Shown: piece after piece, positions 1 through 9,171 of the stretch
How positions within the stretch are numbered: position 1 is the stretch's first letter
Layout: each line of letters begins with the position of its first letter
Source: Stenotrophomonas tumulicola
GTDB taxonomy: Bacteria; Pseudomonadota; Gammaproteobacteria; Xanthomonadales; Xanthomonadaceae
Direction of reading: 5' to 3'
Assembly (NCBI RefSeq): GCF_014117215.1
Contig: NZ_JACGXS010000004.1
Location: 1 to 64,000 of the forward strand
DNA length: 64,000 nucleotides
Program-made: the position numbers and the translations under genes
The notes under the pieces: model-generated
What the model was told of the DNA's origin: nothing
What the model saw: only the letters and a program-made list of their open reading frames with translations
The model's database searches: none

Positions 1-118
1 CTCCCTGGTGAAATTAGCGCTGTGGAACCACCCGATCCCATCCCGAACTCGGAAGTGAAACGCAGCTGCGCCGATGGTAGTGTGGCTCAAGCCATGCGAG
101 AGTAGGTCATCGCCAGGG
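1..118 (+). rRNA. rrf: 5S ribosomal RNA
   Basis: The first ~118 bases look like a bacterial 5S rRNA. The 5' end (CCCTGG, about 3-9) can pair with the 3' end (CCAGGG, 113-118) as the terminal helix. The conserved internal block around 32-60 (CCGATCCCATCCCGAACTCG and the following GAAGTGAAA) is present. The window edge may remove one or two 5' bases. It marks the end of an rrn operon whose 16S and 23S genes lie outside the window. A strong terminator follows within 10 bases. Confidence 0.93.
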
Positions 119-126
119 TTTATACC

Positions 127-161
127 CAAAAACCCCGCTGCTCACGCAGCGGGGTTTTTTT
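127..161 (+). terminator. Rho-independent terminator of the rrn operon
   Basis: A GC-rich stem (CCCCGCTG, loop CTCA, CGCAGCGGGG) is preceded by a run of A and followed by seven T. This is a textbook intrinsic terminator placed directly after the 5S rRNA. The A-run on the left would let it work in both directions, which suits the convergent gene that ends at 206. Confidence 0.95.
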
Positions 162-205
162 CATGCGTTGAAACAATACCCTTACGCCGAACCATGCTCG
201 AGGTT

Positions 206-1063
206 TCATTTCGATGCAGACGGGGCTGATGGTGCATGCCGCAGGGCATCTTCGTGCAAGGCATCGAGCAGCTTTTTCAGGGTGGGTTCCTGCAGTGCCG
301 TGGCAAGGTCGGTTTGCAGCAACGCGGCAATGCGGGCCAGATAGCGCGTTGCTTCTCCCGATCCTTCGGCATCAACAGGGCCGCGTGCCCCCATGCGTTC
401 GACTGCTTCCACATGCACGTTGAACCATGCCATCACCGCGCCGCGCAGCGGGGCGAGCGCGTCATCCCGTGCCAACGCTGCACGGAACATTGGCGATGCT
501 GCAAGCCCGGTCGGGGACAGCGTGGTCGCCTGGTCCAATGCCAGCTGCAAACGCTGCGCCTGGAATTCGGCCGGGTCGGCCGGACAGGTGCCAGGAAGTC
601 CCTGTAGTACCTCGGCAGCAAGGTGCCGGGTGAACCTCGTCCATGACTGGCGAAGTTCGCCGGCGGCCCGGTTCATGGCGTGGTGCTCGGCAACGGTCAG
701 CTGTGCATAGGAGGACGGCTCTGCTGTCCGTGCCGGAGACAGGCAGTGGTCGACCACACGTTCGATCACCGACTGCAGGGACAGATGCTGCACCGTGCTG
801 GACGAACGGCTCCCGGGGTCCGGCCGGTTGGGGGGAAGGGGGCCTGTTGCCAGCAGCGTAGACGATGGGGATGTAGCTGCCGGTGCCGATGCCGATGCCG
901 GCCCGGTACGGGTACACGTCGTGTTTCCCGGCAGATTGCGGATATCGCGGGGAATCCCCCGCGGCGTGGAATGTGGCCGTCCAGGGACATCGTCCGTACG
1001 TGTGATCCGGCGGATCTCGAGCACGCTGGGCGGGTCGGGGAAGCGGGAAGGCGATGTTCGCAT
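206..1063 (-). CDS. Unrecognised protein with Pro/Ser/Thr-rich N terminus; possible secreted effector
   Basis: The encoded protein has 285 residues and I do not recognise its family. The first ~95 residues are rich in Pro, Ser, Thr and Arg and should be disordered. The rest is Ala/Leu-rich and looks helical (several amphipathic segments to the C terminus). There is no signal peptide and no membrane segment. I chose the start at 1063 because GGAGG lies five bases upstream; an upstream in-frame start at 1099 has no such site. A disordered Ser/Pro-rich N terminus in a genome with a type III system makes an effector role conceivable, but this gene sits 11 kb from that system and nothing else supports it. 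It may equally be a lineage-specific cytoplasmic protein. It stands alone between the rrn terminator and an alpha/beta hydrolase gene on the same strand. Confidence 0.6.
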   Translation of the reverse strand: MRTSPSRFPDPPSVLEIRRITRTDDVPGRPHSTPRGIPRDIRNLPGNTTCTRTGPASASAPAATSPSSTLLATGPLPPNRPDPGSRSSSTVQHLSLQSVIERVVDHCLSPARTAEPSSYAQLTVAEHHAMNRAAGELRQSWTRFTRHLAAEVLQGLPGTCPADPAEFQAQRLQLALDQATTLSPTGLAASPMFRAALARDDALAPLRGAVMAWFNVHVEAVERMGARGPVDAEGSGEATRYLARIAALLQTDLATALQEPTLKKLLDALHEDALRHAPSAPSASK

Positions 1064-1143
1064 GGCGTCCTCCAGGTAGGCCGCTGTCTTGCGGCTCACC
1101 CATCAGATGCCAGGATCAACGCGCGGCCGCTTCCACTTCCAGC

Positions 1144-2007
1144 TCATCCGCAACGCGCGGTGGCTACCGACTCAAGAAACCTCGATATGACTTCCGCCAC
1201 GGCGGCCGGCGACTCCATATGCACATGATGCGTGCCCGGCAGTACCGCCAGGCGTCCGTCGCGCAGGTGGCGCAGCCGGTCCGTCCGCAAGGGCTCCGGA
1301 TAATACGCCTGTGCAGGCGTAGCGTAGATGACCTGGACCGGACAGGCGATGGCCTGCAACAGGTTGTCGATCTGCCCTTCGCTCATCCGGATCGCGGTGG
1401 GTGCCATCAAGCGCGGGTCGCTGCACCAGCTGAAACCACCGGGGACCTCGCGCACGCCACGCTCCACCAGCAATCGCGCGCTTTCCGCGCTGAGCTGGTT
1501 GACCATCATCCGTGCGCGGACCGGCGCGGCCAGGTCCGGGAACACCCGCAGGCGCTTGGTTGCCATTCCCCGCATCGCTTCCACGTGGTCGCGCAGGCGC
1601 TGTGCGGCCTCGTCATCGGGTCCGCGCAGGCCACCCAGCGCCTCGATGGCGATCACGCGGTCCACGCGATCGGAAACGGCCGCGGTCAGGCTGGCGATGC
1701 CGGCCCCCATCGAATGCCCCAACAGGGTGAAGCGATCCCAGCCCAGCGCGTCGGCGACATCGAGGACATGGCAGATCGCGGCGGGCGTGGAATAACTGGC
1801 ACCGGTGGGCAGGTGCGCACTGTGGCCATGGCCGGGCAGGTCCAGCAGCACCAGGTCGAGATCGGGCAGGTGCCCGGCAAGTGGCACGAAGCTGGCTGCA
1901 TTGTCCAGCCAGCCATGCAGCGCCAGTACGCGTGGGCCGTTGCCGCCGCGGCGCAAGCCACTGACTGCCTGCCCCGCTACCATCATCGAAAACGGATGCG
2001 GCATCAC
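1144..2007 (-). CDS. Alpha/beta-fold hydrolase
   Basis: A 287-residue alpha/beta hydrolase. The oxyanion-hole HGW motif is at about residues 31-33, the nucleophile elbow GHSMG at 97-101 (Ser99), and a late THHVH segment near the C terminus (~262-266) supplies the catalytic His. There is no signal peptide, so it should be cytosolic. The substrate cannot be read from the sequence; esterases and lyases of this fold look alike. Its start overlaps the stop of hemH by four bases, so the two genes are translationally coupled in one minus-strand operon. Confidence 0.85.
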   Translation of the reverse strand: MMPHPFSMMVAGQAVSGLRRGGNGPRVLALHGWLDNAASFVPLAGHLPDLDLVLLDLPGHGHSAHLPTGASYSTPAAICHVLDVADALGWDRFTLLGHSMGAGIASLTAAVSDRVDRVIAIEALGGLRGPDDEAAQRLRDHVEAMRGMATKRLRVFPDLAAPVRARMMVNQLSAESARLLVERGVREVPGGFSWCSDPRLMAPTAIRMSEGQIDNLLQAIACPVQVIYATPAQAYYPEPLRTDRLRHLRDGRLAVLPGTHHVHMESPAAVAEVISRFLESVATARCG

Positions 2008-2966
2008 CTGAACGCCCCCTTCGCCAGTCGCGCCAGCGCCGCCGCATGCCCGGGATCGTCATTCAGGCAGGGGATATAGCGCATCCGGGCGCCGCGCTCG
2101 GCGAGCGTGTGGGCGAAGCCCATCGCGACCTCCTCCAGCGTCTCCAGGCAATCGGTAGCGAAACCCGGGCACACCACGTCGATTGTCTTCACCCCGCGTT
2201 CGGCCAGCGCCCACAGGCTTGGCTCGGCATAAGGCTGCAACCATTTCTCGCGTCCGAAGCGCGATTGATAGCCCAATTGCCATTCATCCGGTGACAGGCC
2301 CAGCGCCGAGGCAATGGCTGCCGCACTGGCTTCGCACTGCCGGGCATAGGGGTCGCCGGCATCGACCAGGCGTTGCGGGATGCCATGGAACGAAAACATC
2401 AGCTTCTCGCCCCGGCCGTGCTGCGCCCACCATCGCCGAATCGAGTCCGCCACCGCGCAGATCCATTGCGGATCGATGGAATACTCGCCGACCATGGTCA
2501 CTTCTACCTGGGGATTCCGGAGCTGCCAGCGGGCGACCAGGTCCTCCACCGACGCGGTGGTGGTGGTGGAGTACTGCGGGTACAGCGGCAGCACCACGAT
2601 GCGCCGCGTACCGGCGGCCACCAGTGCATCCAGTTCCCTGCATAGTGCCGGCTGCCCGTAGCGCATCGCGGCGCGCACGGCGATACCGGGCAATTCGGCC
2701 TGCATCGCCTGCGCCAGCCGCTGGGTATGCACCATCAGCGGCGAGCCTTCCGGCAGCCAGACCAAGGCATATTTTTCCGCGGAGCGGCCGCTGCGCAGCG
2801 GCAGGATCAGCCCATGCAGCAATGGCTTCCACAGCAGCGCAGGAAGGGCCACCACACGCGGGTCGGACAGGAATTCAGCCAGATAACGCCGGACCGCAGG
2901 GGCAGTGGGCGTTTCGGGCGTGCCTAGGTTCACCGCCAGCACGGCGGAATCGGGTGCGTCGAGCAT
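2004..2966 (-). CDS. hemH: Ferrochelatase
   Basis: Inserts ferrous iron into protoporphyrin IX, the last step of protoheme synthesis, in the cytoplasm or at the inner membrane. The 320-residue protein has the family's NLGTPE start (~12-17), the FSFHGIP motif with the metal-binding His, a GYQSRFG segment and the late [13 protein letters not shown] segment with the conserved acidic residues. I chose the ATG at 2966 because the NLGTPE motif normally lies close to the N terminus; an upstream in-frame ATG at 3023 would add 19 residues of atypical sequence. The 3' end overlaps the hydrolase gene by four bases. Confidence 0.96.
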   Translation of the reverse strand: MLDAPDSAVLAVNLGTPETPTAPAVRRYLAEFLSDPRVVALPALLWKPLLHGLILPLRSGRSAEKYALVWLPEGSPLMVHTQRLAQAMQAELPGIAVRAAMRYGQPALCRELDALVAAGTRRIVVLPLYPQYSTTTTASVEDLVARWQLRNPQVEVTMVGEYSIDPQWICAVADSIRRWWAQHGRGEKLMFSFHGIPQRLVDAGDPYARQCEASAAAIASALGLSPDEWQLGYQSRFGREKWLQPYAEPSLWALAERGVKTIDVVCPGFATDCLETLEEVAMGFAHTLAERGARMRYIPCLNDDPGHAAALARLAKGAFR

Positions 2967-3128
2967 GGCGTATTGTCGCCGATCCCGTCCGGTAGGGTGA
3001 TGAGACGGTTGGATCGGTCTCATCGGTCCTGTGAACAGGTGACGGGGCTGCTCACTGCCGATTCATTTGAATAGCCCTACTTTCAGTAAGTTGCTATATC
3101 TTCTTCGTGAACCGATACGGAGTCTGTC

Positions 3129-4022
3129 ATGCGTCGCCTTCGCCTTTCCCTGCTGATCACCGCTGGTCTGTTGCTGACCAGCCAGGCCGCGCTGGCTGGT
3201 CCCCAGGAAGACCAGCGCGCCCGCAACGCGGTCCGTGTACTGGCTGAAATCCAGGACATCCCCGAACAGGGCATCCCGGACAAACTGCTTGACGAGGGCC
3301 GTGCGGTCATCGTCATTCCTGACACCATCAAGGCCGGCCTGGTCATCGGCGGGCGCCGCGGGCATGGTCTGATGTCGGTCAAGCTGCCCGACGGCAGTTG
3401 GTCCAATCCCGTGTTCATGAAGCTGACGGGCGGCAGTATCGGCTTCCAGGCGGGCGTGCAGTCCTCCGACGTGGTGCTGGTGTTCCGCAACGACCGCAGC
3501 CTGGATAACCTGGTCAACGGCAAGTTCACCCTGGGCGCAGACGCTGGCGTGGCGGCCGGTCCGGTCGGTCGCAATGCGGCCGCGGCCACCGACGGCCAGC
3601 TGAAGGCGGAGATCTGGTCGTGGTCGCGCGCCCGCGGCCTGTTCGCTGGCGTGGCGCTGGATGGCGCGGTGCTGCAGATCGATGACGCGGCCAATCTGGA
3701 CGCCTATGGCAGCGGCACGACCCCGCGGATGATCTTCGAGGGGCGCGCCGTGGGCGCGCCGTCGATGGACGTGGTGGCCTTCCGCGACCGCCTGGAGGAG
3801 GCCACGTACGCCGCGCGCAACAACCGGGGCTCCAATGGTGGCGTCGCTCCGGCGCCACGCGCGACGGCAGCGGGCCCGGCTCCCGAGGTGACGCCGCCGC
3901 CGACCGCCGAAGCCACCACCGCCCCCCTGCAGAACGTGCCTGGCACGACGACGCCGCCGCAGCAGGGCTTCCAGCCCGTTACCGACGGCGAGATCCGTAC
4001 CGAGTCTCTGGACGGAAACTGA
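3129..4022 (+). CDS. SYLF (Ysc84/DUF500) domain lipid-binding protein
   Basis: A 297-residue exported protein. Residues 1-23 form a signal peptide (MRR, a Leu-rich core, then SQAALA-G) without a lipobox cysteine, so it should be periplasmic or surface associated. Residues ~30-215 fit the SYLF/Ysc84 domain, with the typical AVIVIPDTIKAGLVIGGRRG segment, the GGSIGFQAG segment and SWSRARGLFAGVALDG. The last ~75 residues are a Pro/Ala/Thr-rich tail, probably disordered. Homologues are described as actin- or phosphoinositide-binding in eukaryotes; the bacterial role is poorly known. It is divergent from hemH and precedes the tat genes by 78 bases. Confidence 0.88.
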   Translation: MRRLRLSLLITAGLLLTSQAALAGPQEDQRARNAVRVLAEIQDIPEQGIPDKLLDEGRAVIVIPDTIKAGLVIGGRRGHGLMSVKLPDGSWSNPVFMKLTGGSIGFQAGVQSSDVVLVFRNDRSLDNLVNGKFTLGADAGVAAGPVGRNAAAATDGQLKAEIWSWSRARGLFAGVALDGAVLQIDDAANLDAYGSGTTPRMIFEGRAVGAPSMDVVAFRDRLEEATYAARNNRGSNGGVAPAPRATAAGPAPEVTPPPTAEATTAPLQNVPGTTTPPQQGFQPVTDGEIRTESLDGN

Positions 4023-4100
4023 CTTCCAGCATGCGCGCCGGCCCCCGGTCGGTGCGCTATGCTCGGGGTCCTGATCATTGAAAATAATTGCGAGTGACTC

Positions 4101-4328
4101 ATGGGCAGTTTCAGCATCTGGCATTGGTTGATCGTGCTGGCCGTGGTCCTGTTGGTGTTCGGCACCAAGCGCCTTACCAGCGGCGCGAAAGACCTCGGTT
4201 CGGCGGTCAAGGAATTCAAGAAAGGCATGCGTGACGACGACAAGCCTGGCGCACAGCTCGGGGACGAGTCACGCAGCCAGGATGCCGCGCGCAGTGCGCA
4301 GGAAGAGCGCGACCGCGATCCGCGTTGA
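4101..4328 (+). CDS. tatA: Twin-arginine translocase subunit TatA
   Basis: A 75-residue subunit that multimerises to form the transport pore of the Tat system, which exports folded proteins carrying twin-arginine signals. It has one N-terminal membrane helix (~5-21), the hallmark FGTKRL hinge, the amphipathic helix with [11 protein letters not shown], and a charged cytoplasmic tail. It is first of three genes; tatB starts 15 bases after its stop and tatC overlaps tatB, so the three form an operon. Confidence 0.97.
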   Translation: MGSFSIWHWLIVLAVVLLVFGTKRLTSGAKDLGSAVKEFKKGMRDDDKPGAQLGDESRSQDAARSAQEERDRDPR

Positions 4329-4343
4329 TCCGGAGGGCCTGCG

Positions 4344-4718
4344 GTGTTTGATATCGGCTTCAGCGAGCTACTGGTCATCGCGATCGTGGCATTGGTCGTG
4401 CTCGGCCCTGAGCGGCTGCCCAAGGCAGCGCGTTTTGCCGGGCTGTGGGTGCGGCGTGCGCGCAACCAGTGGGATTCGGTGAAACAGGAACTGGAACGCG
4501 AGCTGCAGGCCGAGGACATCAAGCGGCAGATGCAGGACGTACGCCAGTCGATGCAGGACACCGAGAATGAACTGCGTGCCAGTGGCGAAGCCGCACGGCG
4601 CCAGGTGCAGGATGTGGACGACCAGGGACGTTCGCTGGTGGACGAAGTGAAGGCAACGGCCGAATCCGCCGATGCCGATGCCGCGACGCAGCCGGTGGAA
4701 CCGGAGTCCAGGCCATGA
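4344..4718 (+). CDS. tatB: Twin-arginine translocase subunit TatB
   Basis: A 124-residue TatB that with TatC forms the receptor for twin-arginine signal peptides. One membrane helix (~5-21) starts with FDIGFSELL and is followed by the LGPERLPKAAR hinge typical of TatB rather than TatA, then a long amphipathic and acidic coiled helix to about residue 100. The stop overlaps the tatC start by four bases (ATGA). Confidence 0.97.
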   Translation: MFDIGFSELLVIAIVALVVLGPERLPKAARFAGLWVRRARNQWDSVKQELERELQAEDIKRQMQDVRQSMQDTENELRASGEAARRQVQDVDDQGRSLVDEVKATAESADADAATQPVEPESRP

Positions 4719-5461
4719 GCGCGCCCGAGTTCGGCGAAAGCTCGCTGGTGGAACATCTGGTGGAACTGCGCGCGCGCCTGGTGCGCGGGCTGCTGGGGCT
4801 GGGCATCGTGCTGCTGGGCTTGTTGCCCTTTACCCGCACGCTGTACACCTATGTGGCCGAACCGCTGATCTCGCAGCTGCCCAATGGGCAGTCGATGATC
4901 GCCATCAATCCGGCGGGCGCGTTTTTCGCGCCGCTCAAGCTGACCTTCTTCATCGCCCTGTTCGTGTCGATGCCATGGCTGCTCTACCAGCTGTGGGCTT
5001 TCGTCGCGCCGGGCCTGTACGCACGCGAAAAGCGCCTGGCCATGCCGCTGTTGGCCTCTTCGGTAGCCCTGTTCTACCTGGGGTGTGCCTTCGCCTACTA
5101 CCTGGTGCTGCCGGCGGTATTCCACTTCCTCACCACGTTCCGGCCGGAAGTCATCGCCATCACGCCCGATGCCAACGCTTACCTGGACTTCGTGCTGGCC
5201 ATCTTCTTCGCCTTCGGCGGCAGCTTCGAGCTGCCGGTGGCGATGGTCATCCTGGTGCTGCTGGGCTGGGTGACCCCGCAACAGTTCAAGGAAGGTCGTG
5301 GCTACGCGATCGTCGGCATCTTCGTGCTGGCCGCCGTGCTCACCCCGCCGGACGTGGTCTCGCAGCTGATGCTGGCGCTGCCGATGTGCCTGCTCTACGA
5401 GCTCGGGATCCATGCCTCGAAGTGGCTGGTTCCGTCCACCGCACGGCAGACCGACTCCTGA
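4715..5461 (+). CDS. tatC: Twin-arginine translocase subunit TatC
   Basis: A 248-residue polytopic inner membrane protein and the core receptor of the Tat translocase. Family signatures are the N-terminal LVEHLVELRARLVR segment, the WLLYQLWAFVAPGLYAREKR loop and six predicted membrane helices ending in the LTPPDVVSQ(L)MLALPM region. The stop is at 5459-5461 and a very long hairpin begins four bases later, which probably terminates the operon. Confidence 0.98.
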   Translation: MSAPEFGESSLVEHLVELRARLVRGLLGLGIVLLGLLPFTRTLYTYVAEPLISQLPNGQSMIAINPAGAFFAPLKLTFFIALFVSMPWLLYQLWAFVAPGLYAREKRLAMPLLASSVALFYLGCAFAYYLVLPAVFHFLTTFRPEVIAITPDANAYLDFVLAIFFAFGGSFELPVAMVILVLLGWVTPQQFKEGRGYAIVGIFVLAAVLTPPDVVSQLMLALPMCLLYELGIHASKWLVPSTARQTDS

Positions 5462-5465
5462 TCCG

Positions 5466-5539
5466 AAAAAGGGGACGGAGGGGATTAAGTCGTAATCGGC
5501 CACAGCCGATTACGACTTAATCCCCTCCGTCCCCTTTTT
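5466..5539. terminator. Perfect 35-bp inverted repeat between convergent genes; bidirectional terminator
   Basis: Arms 5466-5500 and 5505-5539 are exact reverse complements, separated only by CACA. The left arm starts with five A and the right arm ends with five T, so an RNA hairpin from either strand ends in a U-run. It lies between the stop of tatC and the stop of the convergent membrane protein gene, the right place for a shared terminator. The stem is far longer than a terminator needs, and the arms share the look of short palindromic repeats scattered in xanthomonad genomes, so it may be a repeat-family member recruited as terminator. Confidence 0.88.
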
Positions 5540-5540
5540 G

Positions 5541-6440
5541 TCAGGCGTGGAACACGCTGGGGGGGCCGCTCTCCGGCAATGCCGGCGGCACGTCTCCCTG
5601 GCCGAACATCTGCTTCCAGGCGGTGTAGACCGCACCGGCGAACAACGGCATCACCACGCCCATCAGCGCCAGCTGCGCCACGAACAGCGCCAGCATCGCA
5701 CCGCCTACCAGCTGGGCCAGCATCGCCACGATCATCACCAGGAAATAGACGGCGAACACCGCCACGAAGGCGAGCAGGAAGAACACCGCCATCGGCAGCA
5801 GGTTGTGCGCACATGCGCGCAGGCTCAGGCGCAGCGCCTGCAGGCCGTTGCGCTGTTCGAACATCACCTGCGGCGACAAGGTGAACAAGGCCAGTGCCAC
5901 CGCGATGAACACCACCAGCACGCACAGCAGCCACAGCAGGATGCGGCCGGCCGGCAGGCTGGCGGCCAGCGCTTCCATCTCTGCCGGGCTGGGCTGGGCG
6001 CCGGATTGGCTGATCTCGTTGAGCTTGGACATCACTTCGCTGAGCTGGCCCAGGCCGGAGCTGCCGATCAACAGCAGCAGCAGGATGCCCAGCACCAGCC
6101 CTGCCACCAGCTGCGGCAGCAACGCGACCAGCAGATGCGGCGCACGCCCATCGTGCGTGCCTTGCAGCAGGTGCGCCGGCAGCGCAGGACGCCCTTGGTC
6201 GACTTCGCGCACGGCCCATACCAGCCCGCCGAAGATCAGTGGGCCGGCCAGTGCCATGAGCAACTGCGCCGGCAGCGCCAGCACGGGTGCCAGGGTCGCC
6301 AATGAGGTGACCAGCAGCGCGATCAGTGCCCAGATCACACCCAGGCTGCCCAGCCCGATCGGCGCTTTGCGCAGCAGGGTGAAACCGGAAACCAGCCATT
6401 CCGCACCGGCCGATGCCGGAAGCTTGCGAATCTCGCTCAT
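5541..6440 (-). CDS. BPSS1780-family integral membrane protein
   Basis: A 299-residue inner membrane protein resembling the BPSS1780 / uncharacterised membrane protein family. It opens with a short cytoplasmic segment (EIRKLPASAGAEWL), has about six hydrophobic stretches (two from ~32 to 80, one ~115-140, one ~185-205, two ~225-280) and a short Pro-rich tail. Function unknown. The start at 6440 gives the family's typical beginning; a longer in-frame reading extends to 6920 but overlaps the next gene and is rejected. It is convergent with tatC. Confidence 0.8.
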   Translation of the reverse strand: MSEIRKLPASAGAEWLVSGFTLLRKAPIGLGSLGVIWALIALLVTSLATLAPVLALPAQLLMALAGPLIFGGLVWAVREVDQGRPALPAHLLQGTHDGRAPHLLVALLPQLVAGLVLGILLLLLIGSSGLGQLSEVMSKLNEISQSGAQPSPAEMEALAASLPAGRILLWLLCVLVVFIAVALALFTLSPQVMFEQRNGLQALRLSLRACAHNLLPMAVFFLLAFVAVFAVYFLVMIVAMLAQLVGGAMLALFVAQLALMGVVMPLFAGAVYTAWKQMFGQGDVPPALPESGPPSVFHA

Positions 6441-6492
6441 ACGATTCCGAAGTACAGGGGGGAGCACAGGGCGCTTGCCCTGCGTCCGCTGA

Positions 6493-7239
6493 TTATCCCT
6501 GTTTTGCGAGCGCGCGACCTGAAGCGCCGCGGGCCTGGCGCACGAAGCGGCGTAGCAGCTGCCTGGCCAGCGGCGCGGCCGTGACCGCACGTTCGATGCT
6601 GCGCGCGCAGCCACCGTGCTGGGTGATGCACTGCGCCCGCGCACGCACGTAGCCGCGCATGTGGTGGGTGGCAAACTCCGGATGGAACTGCACGCCCCAG
6701 GCGCGGTCGCCCCAGCGGAACGCATGGCAGCCGTCCAGCTTCGAGCGGGCCAGCACCGCCGCGCCATCCGGTGCGCGCAGCACCGTCTGCATATGCGTGG
6801 CGTGGGCCGGAAAACGGGCGGGCAACCCGTGGAACAGCGGGTCATCGCCTGCGGCCGGGTCCAGCGACAGTTCGATCGTGCCCGATTCGCGCCCGGCCGG
6901 GTTGTAGTCGACCTGCCCACCTAGGGCATGCGCCAGCAGTTGGTGGCCGTAACAGATGCCAAAGACCGGTGTGCCTCCGTGCACCGCCTCGCGCAGCCAG
7001 GCCGCGCTGCGCTCGCTCCAGTCGGCGCGGTCGGTCACATAGGCAGCCGAACCGCTGACCAGCACGCCTGCGTAATCGCTGACGTCCGGCAGGTGTTCGC
7101 CATGCTCGGCATCCACCACCACCGTCTCGTGCAGCTCCAGCCCGGCAGCCACGCGGATCCAGTGTGGAAAACGCCCATAGCGGCGCAGCGATGCCAACGG
7201 GCGGCCGGTTTCAACGATCAGGAAAGGCAGTGGGTTCAT
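6493..7239 (-). CDS. Class I glutamine amidotransferase-like protein
   Basis: A 248-residue stand-alone class I amidotransferase domain of the GMP-synthase-like type. The nucleophile lies in GICYGHQ (Cys96) and the other triad residues in QFHPE (His186, Glu188). The typical VSGS loop is near residue 62. No synthetase domain is attached, so the acceptor of ammonia, or whether it acts as a peptidase or hydrolase (for example on gamma-glutamyl compounds), is unknown. Its start lies inside the 3' end of the GspE-type gene (29-base overlap), indicating co-transcription. Confidence 0.88.
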   Translation of the reverse strand: MNPLPFLIVETGRPLASLRRYGRFPHWIRVAAGLELHETVVVDAEHGEHLPDVSDYAGVLVSGSAAYVTDRADWSERSAAWLREAVHGGTPVFGICYGHQLLAHALGGQVDYNPAGRESGTIELSLDPAAGDDPLFHGLPARFPAHATHMQTVLRAPDGAAVLARSKLDGCHAFRWGDRAWGVQFHPEFATHHMRGYVRARAQCITQHGGCARSIERAVTAAPLARQLLRRFVRQARGASGRALAKQG

Positions 7240-9040
7240 CCGCGGGGGGCACGACTGACAGGACTTCCTCGATTGTAGTCAGCCCAAGGGCTACCTTTTC
7301 AAGGCCTGCCTGGCGCAATGTGCGTAGGCCCTCGCCCCTGGCGGCACGCGCAAAACCGGCCAGGTCCATGTCCGCGCGGATCTGCCCGCGCAGCCGCGAG
7401 CCCAATGGCAGCAGCTCATACAGCCCGATCCGGCCGAGAAAACCGGTCCGCCGGCACTCCAGGCAACCCACTGGCCGGTACGGCGTGGCGGCATCTGGAT
7501 ATGCCATCTGGCCATCAGCCAACACCGCCCAATCCGCCGTTTCCAGGACGTGCGGCAGCTTGCAGTGCGGGCACAGCGTGCGCACCAGGCGCTGGGCGAG
7601 GATGCCGTTGAGGGTGGATGACAGCAGGTAATGCGGTACGCCCAGGTCAAGCAGGCGGGTGATCGCCGAGGGCGCATCGTTGGTATGCAGCGTCGACAGC
7701 ACCAGATGGCCGGTCAGCGAAGCCTGCACCGCCATCTGGGCGGTTTCCAGGTCGCGGATCTCGCCGATCATGATGATGTCCGGGTCCTGTCGCAGCAGGG
7801 TGCGTACGCCGCTGGCGAAATCCAGCTCGATGTTGGCCTGCACCTGCATCTGGTTGAACTCGGGCGCGATCATCTCGATCGGGTCCTCCACCGTGCACAC
7901 GTTCACGTCCGGCGTGGCCAACCGCTTGAGCGTGGAATACAAGGTGGTGGTCTTGCCGGATCCGGTCGGCCCGGTGACCAGCACGATGCCGTGTGGACGC
8001 TCGACCAGGGCGTTCCAGCCCGCTGCTTCCTGCGCGCTGAAGCCCAGCTGGTCGATGCTCTTGAATGCCGAGTCCGGGTCGAAGATGCGCATCACGCATT
8101 TTTCGCCGAAGGCAGTGGGCATGGTGGAGATGCGCATCTCCACTTCCCGTCCACCGGGCGAGCGGGTCTTGATGCGGCCGTCCTGCGGGCGCCTGCGTTC
8201 GCCCAGGTCCATCCGGCCCAGTACCTTGATCCGGCTGACCACGGCGGTCATCACCGCAGGTGGCACCTCGAAGACCTTGTGCAGGACGCCGTCGATGCGG
8301 AAGCGCATGCGCCCCATGTCGCGGCGCGGCTCCAGGTGGATGTCCGACGCGCGCTGCTCATAGGCGTACTGCAGCAGCCAGTCGACGATATGCACGATGT
8401 GCTGGTCGTCCGCGTTGACATCGCCGGCACGCCCCAGCTCCACCAGCTGCTCGAAACTGGGCAGGGTGCTGGTGCCTTCGGCGCGGGCATCGCCCCGGGC
8501 ACCACGGACCGAACGGGTGACGCCGTAGAACTCCATCGTGTAACGGTGCAGGTCCAGCGGATTGACCATCGCCAGTTCCAACCGGCGGCGGGTCAGGTGC
8601 TGCAGGTCCAGGCTCCATTCCCGTGCCAGCGGTTCGCTGGTCGCCACCAGCACCCGTTCGCTGTCCACGGCCAGGGGCAGGAAGCGATGGCGCCGTGCGT
8701 AGGCATGCGACACCAGCGACGTGACGCTGGCCACGTCCACCCGGGTCGGATCGATGCGCAGGTAGCGCGTGCCGGTGCGCTGCGCCAGCCACTCGGTCAA
8801 CCGCTCCAGTCCGAGCTCGCCGCCCGCGTTGGCGGCCAGCTTCAGGTTGGCCAGCAGTACCAGGGGATGGACGTCGCTGGCATTGCGTGCGCCCTGGGCG
8901 GAAAACCGCATCCGTTGGGTGTCGTGCGTGGCTACCAGGCCGTCGGCCACCAGGGCCTCGGCGACCTGGTCGAACAGCAGCCTCCCGGCGGGCAGGGGCA
9001 GGCGGTTGGCAGGAGACGACATCTTCGGGTGCTGCTCCAT
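7211..9040 (-). CDS. GspE/PulE-family secretion or pilus assembly ATPase
   Basis: A 609-residue cytoplasmic ATPase of the type II secretion / type IV pilus family. An N-terminal GspE_N-like region (~1-160) precedes the ATPase core with Walker A GPTGSGKT (357-364), the Asp box and Walker B ([12 protein letters not shown]) and the His box (LSTLHTNDA). A zinc-type four-cysteine element follows: CPHC, then CLEC about 40 residues later. No other gsp or pil genes are near, so which system it powers is not visible here. I took the ATG at 9040; nearby ATGs at 9064 and 9022 are also possible. It overlaps the downstream amidotransferase gene. Confidence 0.85.
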   Translation of the reverse strand: MEQHPKMSSPANRLPLPAGRLLFDQVAEALVADGLVATHDTQRMRFSAQGARNASDVHPLVLLANLKLAANAGGELGLERLTEWLAQRTGTRYLRIDPTRVDVASVTSLVSHAYARRHRFLPLAVDSERVLVATSEPLAREWSLDLQHLTRRRLELAMVNPLDLHRYTMEFYGVTRSVRGARGDARAEGTSTLPSFEQLVELGRAGDVNADDQHIVHIVDWLLQYAYEQRASDIHLEPRRDMGRMRFRIDGVLHKVFEVPPAVMTAVVSRIKVLGRMDLGERRRPQDGRIKTRSPGGREVEMRISTMPTAFGEKCVMRIFDPDSAFKSIDQLGFSAQEAAGWNALVERPHGIVLVTGPTGSGKTTTLYSTLKRLATPDVNVCTVEDPIEMIAPEFNQMQVQANIELDFASGVRTLLRQDPDIIMIGEIRDLETAQMAVQASLTGHLVLSTLHTNDAPSAITRLLDLGVPHYLLSSTLNGILAQRLVRTLCPHCKLPHVLETADWAVLADGQMAYPDAATPYRPVGCLECRRTGFLGRIGLYELLPLGSRLRGQIRADMDLAGFARAARGEGLRTLRQAGLEKVALGLTTIEEVLSVVPPADEPTAFPDR

Positions 9041-9131
9041 CCGCCAGGTTCCTCGATCACGCATGCCGCAGGGGAAAAGCGCCTGCGCCGATGGTCCGGG
9101 TCGCTGCCCGCGCCCGGCGCTGGTCGCTCGT

Positions 9132-9137
9132 TATACT
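9132..9137 (+). promoter_or_regulatory. Possible -10 element of the glyQS promoter
   Basis: TATACT, a close match to the sigma70 -10 consensus, lies 34 bases before the glyQ start in otherwise GC-rich sequence. No convincing -35 box stands 17 bases upstream, so this is a tentative call. Confidence 0.4.
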
Positions 9138-9171
9138 AGCGCACCCCTTTCGCAGGCCAAGAAACGTCCGC

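Noticed and set aside
8887..9171. Upstream extension of the glyQ frame
   Set aside because: It overlaps the divergent ATPase gene and adds residues not found in GlyQ; the start at 9172 gives the normal N terminus.
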